This document shows, piece after piece, positions 43,652-51,248 of a stretch of DNA of 64,000 bases. Source of the stretch: Roseivirga sp. (GTDB lineage Bacteria > Bacteroidota > Bacteroidia > Cytophagales > Cyclobacteriaceae). The translations under genes and the position numbers were made by a program. Numbering within the stretch: position 1 is the first letter of the stretch; the number at the start of each line of letters is the position of its first letter. Under the pieces are notes generated by a model that ran no database searches, was not told the DNA's origin, and saw only the letters and a list, made by a program, of their open reading frames with translations. The stretch covers positions 111,840 through 175,839 of the forward strand of contig JAAWWF010000083.1 of assembly GCA_021404565.1 (NCBI GenBank), given 5' to 3'.

Positions 43652-45067
43652 TTACTTAAACACAATCTCCAACTCAACTCTTCTGTTTTGTGCTCTTCCG
43701 GCCCTGGTATTGTTATCAGCTATTGGATTGGCTATGCCGTATCCTTCTGCTGCCAGTCTTGATGCATCTACACCTTTATCAATCAGGTATTGCTTCACAG
43801 CATTGGCTCTTCTCTTAGACAACTCGAGATTTGAATCTTCTCTACCTGTATTATCGGTATAACCGCTCAGACTCAGGTTGAAATCATTCTCAGTCATAAG
43901 GACTGCCACCTGATCCAGTGAATTATACGAAGATTGCTTCAGGACATCACTGCCTGAATTAAACTGGATACTTTTCACAGCCAGATCCAGCACCTGCTTA
44001 ACCTCTTCTTTTACCTCAGGGCAACCATTATTTCCTGCAAGACCCGCAGTTTGAGGACATTGGTCATCGCTATCCTTAATACCGTCACCATCCGCATCAG
44101 GGCAACCGTTTAAAGTACCGGCCTGGTTTGGACATTGGTCATCAGCATCTTTGACACCATCTCCATCACTATCAGGGCAGCCATTGAGCGTACCAGCCTG
44201 GTTTGGACATTGATCTTCACTATCCTTCACACCATCACCATCGGTATCAGGGCAGCCGTTAAATGCTGCGATACCCGCTACATCAGGACAAGCATCTTCA
44301 GAATCTTTGATACCATCCCTGTCCTTATCAGGACAACCATTGAGCGTTCCTGCCTCTGTTGGACATTCATCATCCTTATCCAATACACCATCTCCGTCCG
44401 TATCAGGCCATGGACAGCCCTGATTCTCAACAGGTCCGGCCACTTCAGGGCAAGCATCTTCCTTGTTGGTTACTCCGTCTCCATCCGAATCTTTTTCTCC
44501 GCCAAGAGAGAAAGAAACTCCTAATGCATATTGCATATAGTTAGGTGATTGAGAGATACTGCTCTTATAAGCCGCTCTGGCATTGATCTCGGCATCTTCC
44601 GTAACTTTAAACTTGAGACCACCACCTATGGGCAACATTGCATAGCTTCCGTCCTCAAATTCCTGATATTGCAGTCTGCCACTGATATTGCTGTGCCATG
44701 CCACACCGTAGCCGGCAAAAATATAAGGGGCTACCTTGGAGTCCTTTTTAAATATGTACCCATTGTCAAACTTGTATACAAGCCTTAAATCGAAATCAGT
44801 AAGGTTTCCTTTGTACACATCTTCGTAAATAAGTTTGCCATAAGACAAGCCAGCTTCAACATCGAAGCTTGAATTAAGGTATCTTTCAACCCCAACCCTA
44901 AAGCCGGAATTGTCAAGTTGTCCGAAGTCAAAAATACCCTCCCAGAATCTATAGTCAAATTTGTTATTGGTCAGCTCAATAGTGAGCCACCAGGGAGTGT
45001 CTTCGGTCTGCGCCTGGGCAGATACGACTCCCATAAAAAGTGTAAGTGCTATTAAAAATCTCTTCAT
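43652..45067 (-). CDS. OmpA-family protein with six TSP3 calcium repeats
   Basis: 471 residues from the ATG at 45067; the frame opens 16 codons earlier but this start gives the signal peptide (MKRFLIALTLFMGVVSAQA). N-terminal barrel, then six TSP3 repeats (DSDGDGVTNKED, DTDGDGVLDKDD, DKDRDGIKDSED, DTDGDGVKDSED, DSDGDGVKDADD, DADGDGIKDSDD). Two consecutive spacers are identical (QAGTLNGCPD), a sign of recent internal duplication. C-terminal OmpA domain ends AGRAQNRRVELEIVFK. One repeat more than the paralogue downstream (41985), with a terminator between them. Confidence 0.93.
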   Translation of the reverse strand: MKRFLIALTLFMGVVSAQAQTEDTPWWLTIELTNNKFDYRFWEGIFDFGQLDNSGFRVGVERYLNSSFDVEAGLSYGKLIYEDVYKGNLTDFDLRLVYKFDNGYIFKKDSKVAPYIFAGYGVAWHSNISGRLQYQEFEDGSYAMLPIGGGLKFKVTEDAEINARAAYKSSISQSPNYMQYALGVSFSLGGEKDSDGDGVTNKEDACPEVAGPVENQGCPWPDTDGDGVLDKDDECPTEAGTLNGCPDKDRDGIKDSEDACPDVAGIAAFNGCPDTDGDGVKDSEDQCPNQAGTLNGCPDSDGDGVKDADDQCPNQAGTLNGCPDADGDGIKDSDDQCPQTAGLAGNNGCPEVKEEVKQVLDLAVKSIQFNSGSDVLKQSSYNSLDQVAVLMTENDFNLSLSGYTDNTGREDSNLELSKRRANAVKQYLIDKGVDASRLAAEGYGIANPIADNNTRAGRAQNRRVELEIVFK

Positions 45068-45221
45068 GTCAATTAGTTTTCGGTTGTATCGCAAAATCCT
45101 GACCAAGGCTGCCATATAAGATAATTATTTTTTCTGTATTACAGCGAGTTGGCATAAGACAACTAATTACCAGTTTTTCTATAAAGTCAGAGACAAAAGA
45201 CAAAATGGAGCCTGTGAGAAT

Positions 45222-45238
45222 TTTCCCATATTGGGAAA
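45222..45238. promoter_or_regulatory. Inverted repeat between divergent genes
   Basis: TTTCCCA-TAT-TGGGAAA has perfect 7-bp arms and lies 22 bp upstream of the phosphodiesterase ATG (45261) and 155 bp upstream of the OmpA gene start on the other strand. It looks like a dimer-binding operator; which gene it governs is unknown. Confidence 0.5.
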
Positions 45239-45260
45239 TATTTTCCTATTTTATTTGTGC

Positions 45261-45761
45261 ATGAAAATTGGATTGATCTCTGATACACACAGTTTTTTAG
45301 ACCCTCGGGTATTCGACCATTTCAAATTTTGCGATGAGATATGGCATGCCGGAGATATTGGCGACATCGATGTGATCGACCAGCTTGCTTCATTCAAACC
45401 TGTGAGGGCGGTATATGGAAATATAGATAGCCAAACCATCAGGATTCAGTACCCTGAAAAACTGATTTTCGAGCTGGAAGGTGTGAAAGTCTATATGATC
45501 CATATCGGGGGTACTCCCCCCAGATATGCCAAGGGAGTAAAAGCAGAATTGACCTCAGAACAACCCAAACTCTTTATTTGCGGACACTCACACATATTGA
45601 AAGTTATGCCTGACAAGGGTTTGGGCCATATGCTTTACATGAACCCCGGTGCTGCTGGCAGACAAGGTTTTCACAAGGTACGCACCTTACTACGCTTTGA
45701 CCTGCAAAACGGAACGATTAAAAATCTCGAAGTAATAGAACTAGGAAAGCGTGGACAATAA
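45261..45761 (+). CDS. YfcE-type metallophosphodiesterase
   Basis: 166 residues from the ATG at 45261 (ten codons after the open frame begins; this start aligns with the usual MKIGLISDTH). Metal-binding motifs of the calcineurin-like family: D-x-H (SDTH), GD (HAGDIGD), GN (VYGN), and the C-terminal GHSH (LFICGHSH). Family: single-domain phosphodiesterases such as YfcE/MJ0936. Single-gene unit, terminated by the hairpin at 45765. Confidence 0.93.
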   Translation: MKIGLISDTHSFLDPRVFDHFKFCDEIWHAGDIGDIDVIDQLASFKPVRAVYGNIDSQTIRIQYPEKLIFELEGVKVYMIHIGGTPPRYAKGVKAELTSEQPKLFICGHSHILKVMPDKGLGHMLYMNPGAAGRQGFHKVRTLLRFDLQNGTIKNLEVIELGKRGQ

Positions 45762-45764
45762 AAA

Positions 45765-45782
45765 AGCCGGACAAGGCCGGCT
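45765..45782. terminator. Terminator between convergent genes
   Basis: AGCCGG-ACAAGG-CCGGCT (45765-45782) is a 6-bp GC stem with an A-run before and a weaker T-rich stretch after, between the phosphodiesterase gene and the minus-strand gene at 45809. It can act on both strands. Confidence 0.75.
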
Positions 45783-45808
45783 CTTAATATTTTATTTAAA
45801 GCTAAAAC

Positions 45809-46162
45809 TCAGGCTTCTTCCTTAGTCTCTTCTTCTCCTTCACCAGCAGCCTCACTAGCGTCAGCCTCAACGGCTTCTTCTTCCACCTCAGTGACCACCT
45901 CTACCTCAGCAGCAACCTCTTCTACAGTTTCTACCTCAGCTACCGGAGTTTCTTCCACTACGGCCTCTGCTTTTACTTCTTCTACCGCTGGAGCAGCTTC
46001 CTCTGCTGCTTTAGCCGGAGCAGTACCAAAAGAAGCCTTAATAGCTTCCGCATCAATATTTTTAACAACAGGCTGTCTGTTCAGTTGCTGCATGCTCACC
46101 TGTCTTTTGGCGGCTGTGTGCTTGTTTCTTCTTGCCTTTCTTTTAAGTCGCGTTATGCCCAT
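45809..46162 (-). CDS. Small basic/acidic protein conserved in Bacteroidota, function unknown
   Basis: 117 residues from the ATG at 46162. The frame opens 49 codons earlier, but that extension is unrelated and a promoter element lies inside it (46192-46199). The first 25 residues are strongly basic (MGITRLKRKARRNKHTAAKR), followed by VKNIDAEAIKASFG, then a long Ala/Glu/Val-rich acidic tail. I know this N-terminal pattern only as a Bacteroidota-specific protein; the basic part suggests RNA or ribosome binding, which is inference. Divergent from hisS. Confidence 0.7.
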   Translation of the reverse strand: MGITRLKRKARRNKHTAAKRQVSMQQLNRQPVVKNIDAEAIKASFGTAPAKAAEEAAPAVEEVKAEAVVEETPVAEVETVEEVAAEVEVVTEVEEEAVEADASEAAGEGEEETKEEA

Positions 46163-46191
46163 GTCACTATGCTTATTCTCGAAATGAGGTG

Positions 46192-46199
46192 CAAAGATA
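46192..46199 (-). promoter_or_regulatory. Promoter -7 element of the small basic/acidic gene
   Basis: The minus strand reads TATCTTTG, a perfect TAnnTTTG, 30 bp upstream of the ATG at 46162. No clear TTTG at -33. Confidence 0.5.
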
Positions 46200-46321
46200 A
46201 GAGTTACTTGAAAATTTACGCACCTTTTATCAAATAAAAATTCAGAAATGATAGACTTTGACTGTCTTTGTTCCTCATAGTTTTCAGTCCTTTTAGTAGC
46301 TTTGGCCAAATTTCACGAGTA

Positions 46322-47692
46322 ATGGCACAAAAACCTTCCTTACCAAAAGGCACACGTGACTTCGGTCCCGCTCAAATGTTGAAGAGAAACTACATTCTGG
46401 ATGCGATAAGGGCAGTATTCAGAAAGTACGGCTTTTTACCACTGGAAACTCCAGCTATGGAAAACCTCTCAACGCTGACGGGAAAATACGGGGATGAAGG
46501 TGACCAGCTACTTTTCAGAATCCTCAATTCCGGTGACTACTTGTCAAAAACGCAAGTTTCTGACTATACCACTGGAAGCAAGGCACTTACTGGAAAGATT
46601 GCCGAAAAAGGGTTGAAATACGACCTGACCGTACCATTCGCCAGATACGTGGTTATGAATCAGCATGACATTGCCTTCCCTTTCAAACGCTATCAGATCC
46701 AACCGGTATGGAGGGCGGACCGACCTCAAAAAGGACGTTATCGTGAATTCTATCAGTGTGATGCAGATATAATTGGCACCAACTCACTCATTTGTGAGGC
46801 TGAGCTCATGTGCATAGTGCACGAAGTCTTTGACAAGCTCAATTTCAGTAACTTCAGCGTTTCTATCAGTAACCGTAAGGTGCTTGAGGGAATGGCGGAG
46901 GTCTTGAATGCAAGCGAGCAATTCAGCACTTTCTGCGTCATTCTGGACAAGTTGGATAAAATAGGTCAGGACAGAGTTTTTGATGAGCTGGGCAAAATAG
47001 GCATTGAAACTGAAGCCCTCAATCAGCTGGATACCATGCTGAATCTCCCGGGCACTAATACGAATAAACTGGAAGCATTAAAAGAGCTTTTTCACAACTC
47101 AGAAACCGGGCTTACTGGCGTAAAAGAACTGGAAGACACTTTTGGATATATAAATAAGCTCGGACTGACAGAGCATAATCTCTTTTTTGATCCCACGCTG
47201 GCAAGAGGTCTCTCCTATTATACAGGAACCATTTATGAGGTAAAACCTACCTCAATCAAAATGGGTACCATCACGGCAGGTGGTCGATACGATAACCTTA
47301 CGGGTATATTTGGTTTAAAAGACGTATCGGGTGTGGGCATTAGTTTTGGTATCGACAGGATTTACGACACCCTGGAAGAGTTGAATCTGTTTCCAAATGA
47401 AAATGAAGAAACCACCCAGGTGCTCATTACCAACTTTGACACGGAATCGGCCGACTACGCCTTGGGATTGTTAGCTCAATTAAGAAAGGTCAATATTAAC
47501 AGTGAGTTCTACCCTGATAGCACTAAGTTGAAAAAACAAATGTCTTACGCAGATAAAAAGGGGATCCCATTTTGTCTTATGGTTGGTTCACGTGAGATTG
47601 AAACTGGTGAATTTATTTTGAAAAACATGAGTACTGGTGAACAGAAAAGCCTGGAGTTTGATGCCATTATAGAAGAATTGAGCGGAATCTGA
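46322..47692 (+). CDS. hisS: Histidyl-tRNA synthetase
   Basis: 456 residues from the ATG at 46322 (MAQKPSLPKGTRDFGP is the classic start; the frame extends 18 codons further). Class II motif 2 is seen as PVWRADRPQKGRYREFYQCD. The histidine-specific motifs LARGLSYYTGTIYE (HisA-like) and the AGGRYDNL loop are present, and the C-terminal anticodon-binding domain ends at about 365-456. It charges tRNA-His in the cytoplasm. Single-copy housekeeping gene; it opens divergently from the small basic/acidic gene. Confidence 0.97.
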   Translation: MAQKPSLPKGTRDFGPAQMLKRNYILDAIRAVFRKYGFLPLETPAMENLSTLTGKYGDEGDQLLFRILNSGDYLSKTQVSDYTTGSKALTGKIAEKGLKYDLTVPFARYVVMNQHDIAFPFKRYQIQPVWRADRPQKGRYREFYQCDADIIGTNSLICEAELMCIVHEVFDKLNFSNFSVSISNRKVLEGMAEVLNASEQFSTFCVILDKLDKIGQDRVFDELGKIGIETEALNQLDTMLNLPGTNTNKLEALKELFHNSETGLTGVKELEDTFGYINKLGLTEHNLFFDPTLARGLSYYTGTIYEVKPTSIKMGTITAGGRYDNLTGIFGLKDVSGVGISFGIDRIYDTLEELNLFPNENEETTQVLITNFDTESADYALGLLAQLRKVNINSEFYPDSTKLKKQMSYADKKGIPFCLMVGSREIETGEFILKNMSTGEQKSLEFDAIIEELSGI

Positions 47693-47795
47693 ATGAGTGC
47701 CTGGCAATTCCAAAGAAGCCTGATTACTGCTTTTCTCTGTTTTTTGAATAAGTTTCGATCTGAAAGGCCGTTTATTGTTCAACCATAATTAATGC

Positions 47796-49544
47796 ATGCT
47801 CGGGGCAAAGCATCTCATAACACTAATTAACAAACACTGGATAGCAGTCGCAGTAACTATTTTGGCTGTTTTCCTGGCCTCACCCCATTCTCAGGCTCAG
47901 ACCAGCAGTCAAAAAGGATGGTTTACAGTGAATTTTGATGCAGGTTGTTTCCCTCTGGACATTACACTTACCAACACCGGACTCCGCCCAGGGGCGCTTT
48001 TTGTAGACTTTATGGGAGATGCCGGTGATCCTTTTTCCAATATAGGGTTCACGAATACCTTCAACCCCACCGAAACGCTTACCACCACCTATAGTTCGGC
48101 CGGTACCTTCCTGATCAGGGTAGTGGATCAATCTGGAGCAGGTGCTATTGAAGATCGATTTGACTTCATTGAAATCAACGTATTGGAGGCTACAGCACCT
48201 GTTTATACTACAGCCTTGTGCAACAACAATCGAGTGGTACTCACCTTTGATTTTGGTCAGGACAGTTATGATTTTTATGAGATCGACTTTGGGGATGGTA
48301 CTCCTGTGACGGTTTTCGATAAATCAGGAAGTAGTGAAACCGCTTATACTTACGCAGTACAGGGCAACTATACTATTCAAGTCAGCGGAAAGCTGAACAC
48401 TGGTTCAGATATTAATTGCGGCAATTCGCCCCCGCAGATGATCAGCACAATTCAGTCGATACCCACACCACAAATAACCATGCTGACCATGCTGGATGAA
48501 CAGACCGTGGAAGTAACTTATGAAACCCTGACCGAAAACATCAATTATGAACTTTTACTGAAAATCGCCACCAATCCATTTAATAGTGTGGCTAATATCG
48601 ACCCTGTTGCCAACTCTAATACCTTCTCATATACCTTAAGTTCGCCTATTGCAAACATTCAGGACTTACAGTTTCAGCTAGGTGCTGTAGAGGCTTGTGG
48701 TGTAGTTCAGAACTTCTCCAACATTGTGAGGAACGTCAGGACTTTTTACTCTGCAGATTACCTGAATGGCAATGAACTGACCATAAGCTCAAGCTGGTTC
48801 ACAGATCATACAGCTGCAGAGCTTACAGGTGTTAACTTTGTTTTTGACGGAACCCCTGAGTCTGTGAATACAGCACCCTCAGGTGAATACAGAAAAATTC
48901 TCGCCAACTGCATAGACGTACGTCCTTATTACTATGAAGTTACTCTCAATGGGGCTGTCTCCAGAAGCATCACTTTGCTTCCTGATTTCAGCATCAATGG
49001 CCTGAGTCCACCTCGCACTTCTGGTTTACAAGGTCGCCTGGCAGGTGCTGCCGTTATTCTTACTTACGATGAGGCCCCTGTGCCCACAGGCGAATATCGC
49101 ATTTACCGTTCGACTCCAACTGCCCGAGATCTGGCAGGCACCACCACCGGACTCATCTTTACAGTCGAAGATTTCGAACTGACAGATTCAGAAGTATGCT
49201 TTGTAGTGACCTATGTAGATGACTGTGGTTTTGAGTCTGTACCTACAGAAGAAATATGCTTTGAGTTCTCACCGGTATTGAGACTACCGAACGCCTTCAG
49301 CCCCAATGGAGATAGTCATAATGACACTTTCGGAGTACCAACCGGTGTCTATCCTGACTTTCAAATGTTAATTTTCAACCGCTGGGGTAGGATGGTATAC
49401 TCTTCCAATAGTCCATCCCAACATTGGGACGGCTTCATCAACGGACAGGCTGCTCCCATTGGAAGTTATGTTTATCGCATCAATTATAACTTCACTCCAA
49501 ATAGTCCCGTTTCTTTGACTGGAAGTATTACATTAATTCGATAA
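47796..49544 (+). CDS. Secreted PKD-type protein with gliding-type (T9SS type B) C-terminal domain
   Basis: 582 residues. Signal peptide (about 1-35, ending SPHSQAQ). Two PKD-like Ig repeats (GCFPLDITLTNTGLRPGALF; FDFGQDSYDFYEIDFGDGTP) within 40-230, then Fn3-like or Ig-like stretches. The last 85 residues are the gliding-motility-type C-terminal domain: NAFSPNGDSHNDTFGVPTGV, FNRWGRMVYSS and SYVYRINYNFT. Such proteins are exported by the type IX system and attach to or leave the surface. Follows hisS after 103 bp; likely its own unit. Confidence 0.92.
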   Translation: MLGAKHLITLINKHWIAVAVTILAVFLASPHSQAQTSSQKGWFTVNFDAGCFPLDITLTNTGLRPGALFVDFMGDAGDPFSNIGFTNTFNPTETLTTTYSSAGTFLIRVVDQSGAGAIEDRFDFIEINVLEATAPVYTTALCNNNRVVLTFDFGQDSYDFYEIDFGDGTPVTVFDKSGSSETAYTYAVQGNYTIQVSGKLNTGSDINCGNSPPQMISTIQSIPTPQITMLTMLDEQTVEVTYETLTENINYELLLKIATNPFNSVANIDPVANSNTFSYTLSSPIANIQDLQFQLGAVEACGVVQNFSNIVRNVRTFYSADYLNGNELTISSSWFTDHTAAELTGVNFVFDGTPESVNTAPSGEYRKILANCIDVRPYYYEVTLNGAVSRSITLLPDFSINGLSPPRTSGLQGRLAGAAVILTYDEAPVPTGEYRIYRSTPTARDLAGTTTGLIFTVEDFELTDSEVCFVVTYVDDCGFESVPTEEICFEFSPVLRLPNAFSPNGDSHNDTFGVPTGVYPDFQMLIFNRWGRMVYSSNSPSQHWDGFINGQAAPIGSYVYRINYNFTPNSPVSLTGSITLIR

Positions 49545-49566
49545 TTTTGAGCAAAACAGAAGTGAC

Positions 49567-49899
49567 ATGTTCGATATGATGAAGATGATGGGCAAGGTAA
49601 AAGAGGTCCAGGCAAAGATGAAAGAAGCACAGGAGCGATTGGAATTCATCGAAGAAACTGGTGAAGCAGGTGCCGGCATGGTAAAAGCTACTGTGAATGG
49701 CAAAAAGAAAGTCATTTCCATTGATATAGATGAGAGCCTGATCACAAAGGATGATAAAGACATGATTCAGGACCTTACTGTGGCCGCCATTAATAATGCC
49801 ATGGACAAAGCAGACATTCGCGCCAAAGAAGAAATCAAAAACAGTACAGACGGCATTATCCCCAATATTCCAGGCATGGACCTGGGTGGCATGTTCTGA
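49567..49899 (+). CDS. ybaB: YbaB/EbfC nucleoid-associated protein
   Basis: 110 residues. Starts with the methionine-rich helix MFDMMKMMGKVKEVQAKMKE, then ETGEAGAGMVKATVNGKKKV and SIDIDESLITKDDKDMIQDL, the YbaB fold with its conserved GEAGAGMV motif. Family: dimeric DNA-binding protein in most bacteria. In many genomes it sits beside recR or dnaX; here it lies after the T9SS type B protein gene (22-bp gap) and its stop overlaps the glycosyltransferase start by one base. Confidence 0.94.
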   Translation: MFDMMKMMGKVKEVQAKMKEAQERLEFIEETGEAGAGMVKATVNGKKKVISIDIDESLITKDDKDMIQDLTVAAINNAMDKADIRAKEEIKNSTDGIIPNIPGMDLGGMF

Positions 49900-50906
49900 T
49901 GAACAAACTCTCAGTAGTAATTCTCAACTACAACGGCAGGAATTATTTAGAACAATTCCTCCCCGATGTTGTCAGGTATTCTTCACCTTATGAAGTAGTG
50001 GTCGTAGATAATGCGTCTACCGATGATTCCGTGGCTTTCATATCAGCCAATCATCCCGAAGTAAGGCTCATGCGCTTTGAGCAGAATTTCGGATTCTCGG
50101 GCGGGTATAACGAAGCTATCAGCTTAATTGAGTCCGAATACATTGTCTTACTGAATTCAGATGTTGAAGTCACCAAGAACTGGATTCCGCCAGTGCTCGA
50201 TGTGCTTGAAACTGACAAGTCTATGGCAGCGGCACAGCCCAAAATCAAGGACTTCAAGAAGAAAACCCACTTTGAATATGCCGGAGGTGCTGGTGGCTAT
50301 CTGGACACTCTGGCATTTCCTTTTTGCCGCGGAAGGGTTTTCCATACCATTGAAGAAGATAAAGACCAGTACAACGATACCCGGGACGTCTTCTGGGCCT
50401 CAGGCAGCTGTCTTTTTGCGAGAAGACAGGCCTATCTGGAAGCTGGAGGTCTGGATGAAGACTTTTTTGCTCATATGGAGGAGATAGACCTTTGCTGGCG
50501 TTTGTGGAACCTGGGCTATCGAGTGGCGGTATGCCCGAAGAGTACGATTTACCATGTGGGTGGAGGTACCCTTGATAAATCTCATCCGAGAAAAACCTAT
50601 CTCAATTTTAGAAACGGTTTAAGCCTGATGCTCAAAAATGAACCGGGAACTAAGCTGCTCTGGAAACTCCCTCTTCGTATGGTCCTTGACTGGCTGGCTG
50701 CCATTCACTTTTCGTCTCACAGTGGACTGAAACATGGTTTGGCCATTTTTAAGGCCCACTGGCATTTCACCCTTTCATTTACCTCCAACTATAAAAAACG
50801 CAAAACTATAGTCCGTAAAACAACAAAAAGCCCTCGACATCGGGGCTTGATCATATGGCAGTACTTCGCTCTTGGTAAAAAACGTTATAGCAAGATAACC
50901 CGTTAG
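49899..50906 (+). CDS. Family 2 glycosyltransferase
   Basis: 335 residues. GT2 fold: LSVVILNYNGRNYLEQFLPD, the donor-site VVVDNASTDDSV and the metal-site DxD-like motif in YIVLLNSDVEVT. The second half holds FWASGSCLFARRQAYLEAGG and EEIDLCWRLWNLGYRVAVCP, typical of rhamnosyl- or galactosyltransferase WbbL-like proteins. The C-terminal 80 residues are basic with amphipathic helices (about 245-335), suggesting membrane association. Start overlaps the YbaB stop by one base (TGATGA); product is likely a cell-surface polysaccharide linkage. Donor unknown. Confidence 0.93.
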   Translation: MNKLSVVILNYNGRNYLEQFLPDVVRYSSPYEVVVVDNASTDDSVAFISANHPEVRLMRFEQNFGFSGGYNEAISLIESEYIVLLNSDVEVTKNWIPPVLDVLETDKSMAAAQPKIKDFKKKTHFEYAGGAGGYLDTLAFPFCRGRVFHTIEEDKDQYNDTRDVFWASGSCLFARRQAYLEAGGLDEDFFAHMEEIDLCWRLWNLGYRVAVCPKSTIYHVGGGTLDKSHPRKTYLNFRNGLSLMLKNEPGTKLLWKLPLRMVLDWLAAIHFSSHSGLKHGLAIFKAHWHFTLSFTSNYKKRKTIVRKTTKSPRHRGLIIWQYFALGKKRYSKITR

Positions 50907-51121
50907 TTGTACCAGACAGGGTTTTGCCTGCGTCTGAGATGCTGGCGAATGTTAATAATCCAGGCTAGAGCCAGGTAAACAATCACAGGAGATCCAAACG
51001 TCAGAAATGACGCGTATATAAAAAACAACCGAATGCTGGAAGTAGAAAAACTAAGCTTCTCTCCAAGCTTAGTACAGACCCCAAAGGCCTGACTTTCAAA
51101 AAACCGCTGTATTCTCTCCAT
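50903..51121 (-). CDS. Short PspC-domain membrane protein
   Basis: 72 residues. The PspC pattern is visible: FFESQAFGVCTKLGEKLSFS, then SIRLFFIYASFLTFGSPVIV YLALAWII as a membrane segment. The end is basic (NIRQHLRRRQNPVWYN). The phage-shock C domain is usually a small envelope stress-sensing unit. Converges on the GT2 gene with a 4-bp overlap. The stand-alone PspC-associated domain at 35405 may be a distant partner (inference). Confidence 0.85.
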   Translation of the reverse strand: MERIQRFFESQAFGVCTKLGEKLSFSTSSIRLFFIYASFLTFGSPVIVYLALAWIINIRQHLRRRQNPVWYN

Positions 51122-51248
51122 TGGGCAATTATTGAGACAAATTTACGAAAGAATTTATTAATCGTTACAGTCGGAATATACTAAATTTTTCTTAAACTTG
51201 CACTCTGTTTGAATTAGGCAAAACGGTAAAAAAACAATCAAAATCCCT

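Noticed and set aside
43411..43659. 82-codon plus-strand frame between the two OmpA genes
   Set aside because: No family features, no start context, and the region holds the terminator of the upstream minus-strand gene.
45068..45115. Upstream extension of the second OmpA gene
   Set aside because: The first residues are basic and non-hydrophobic; the standard signal peptide begins at the internal ATG 45067.
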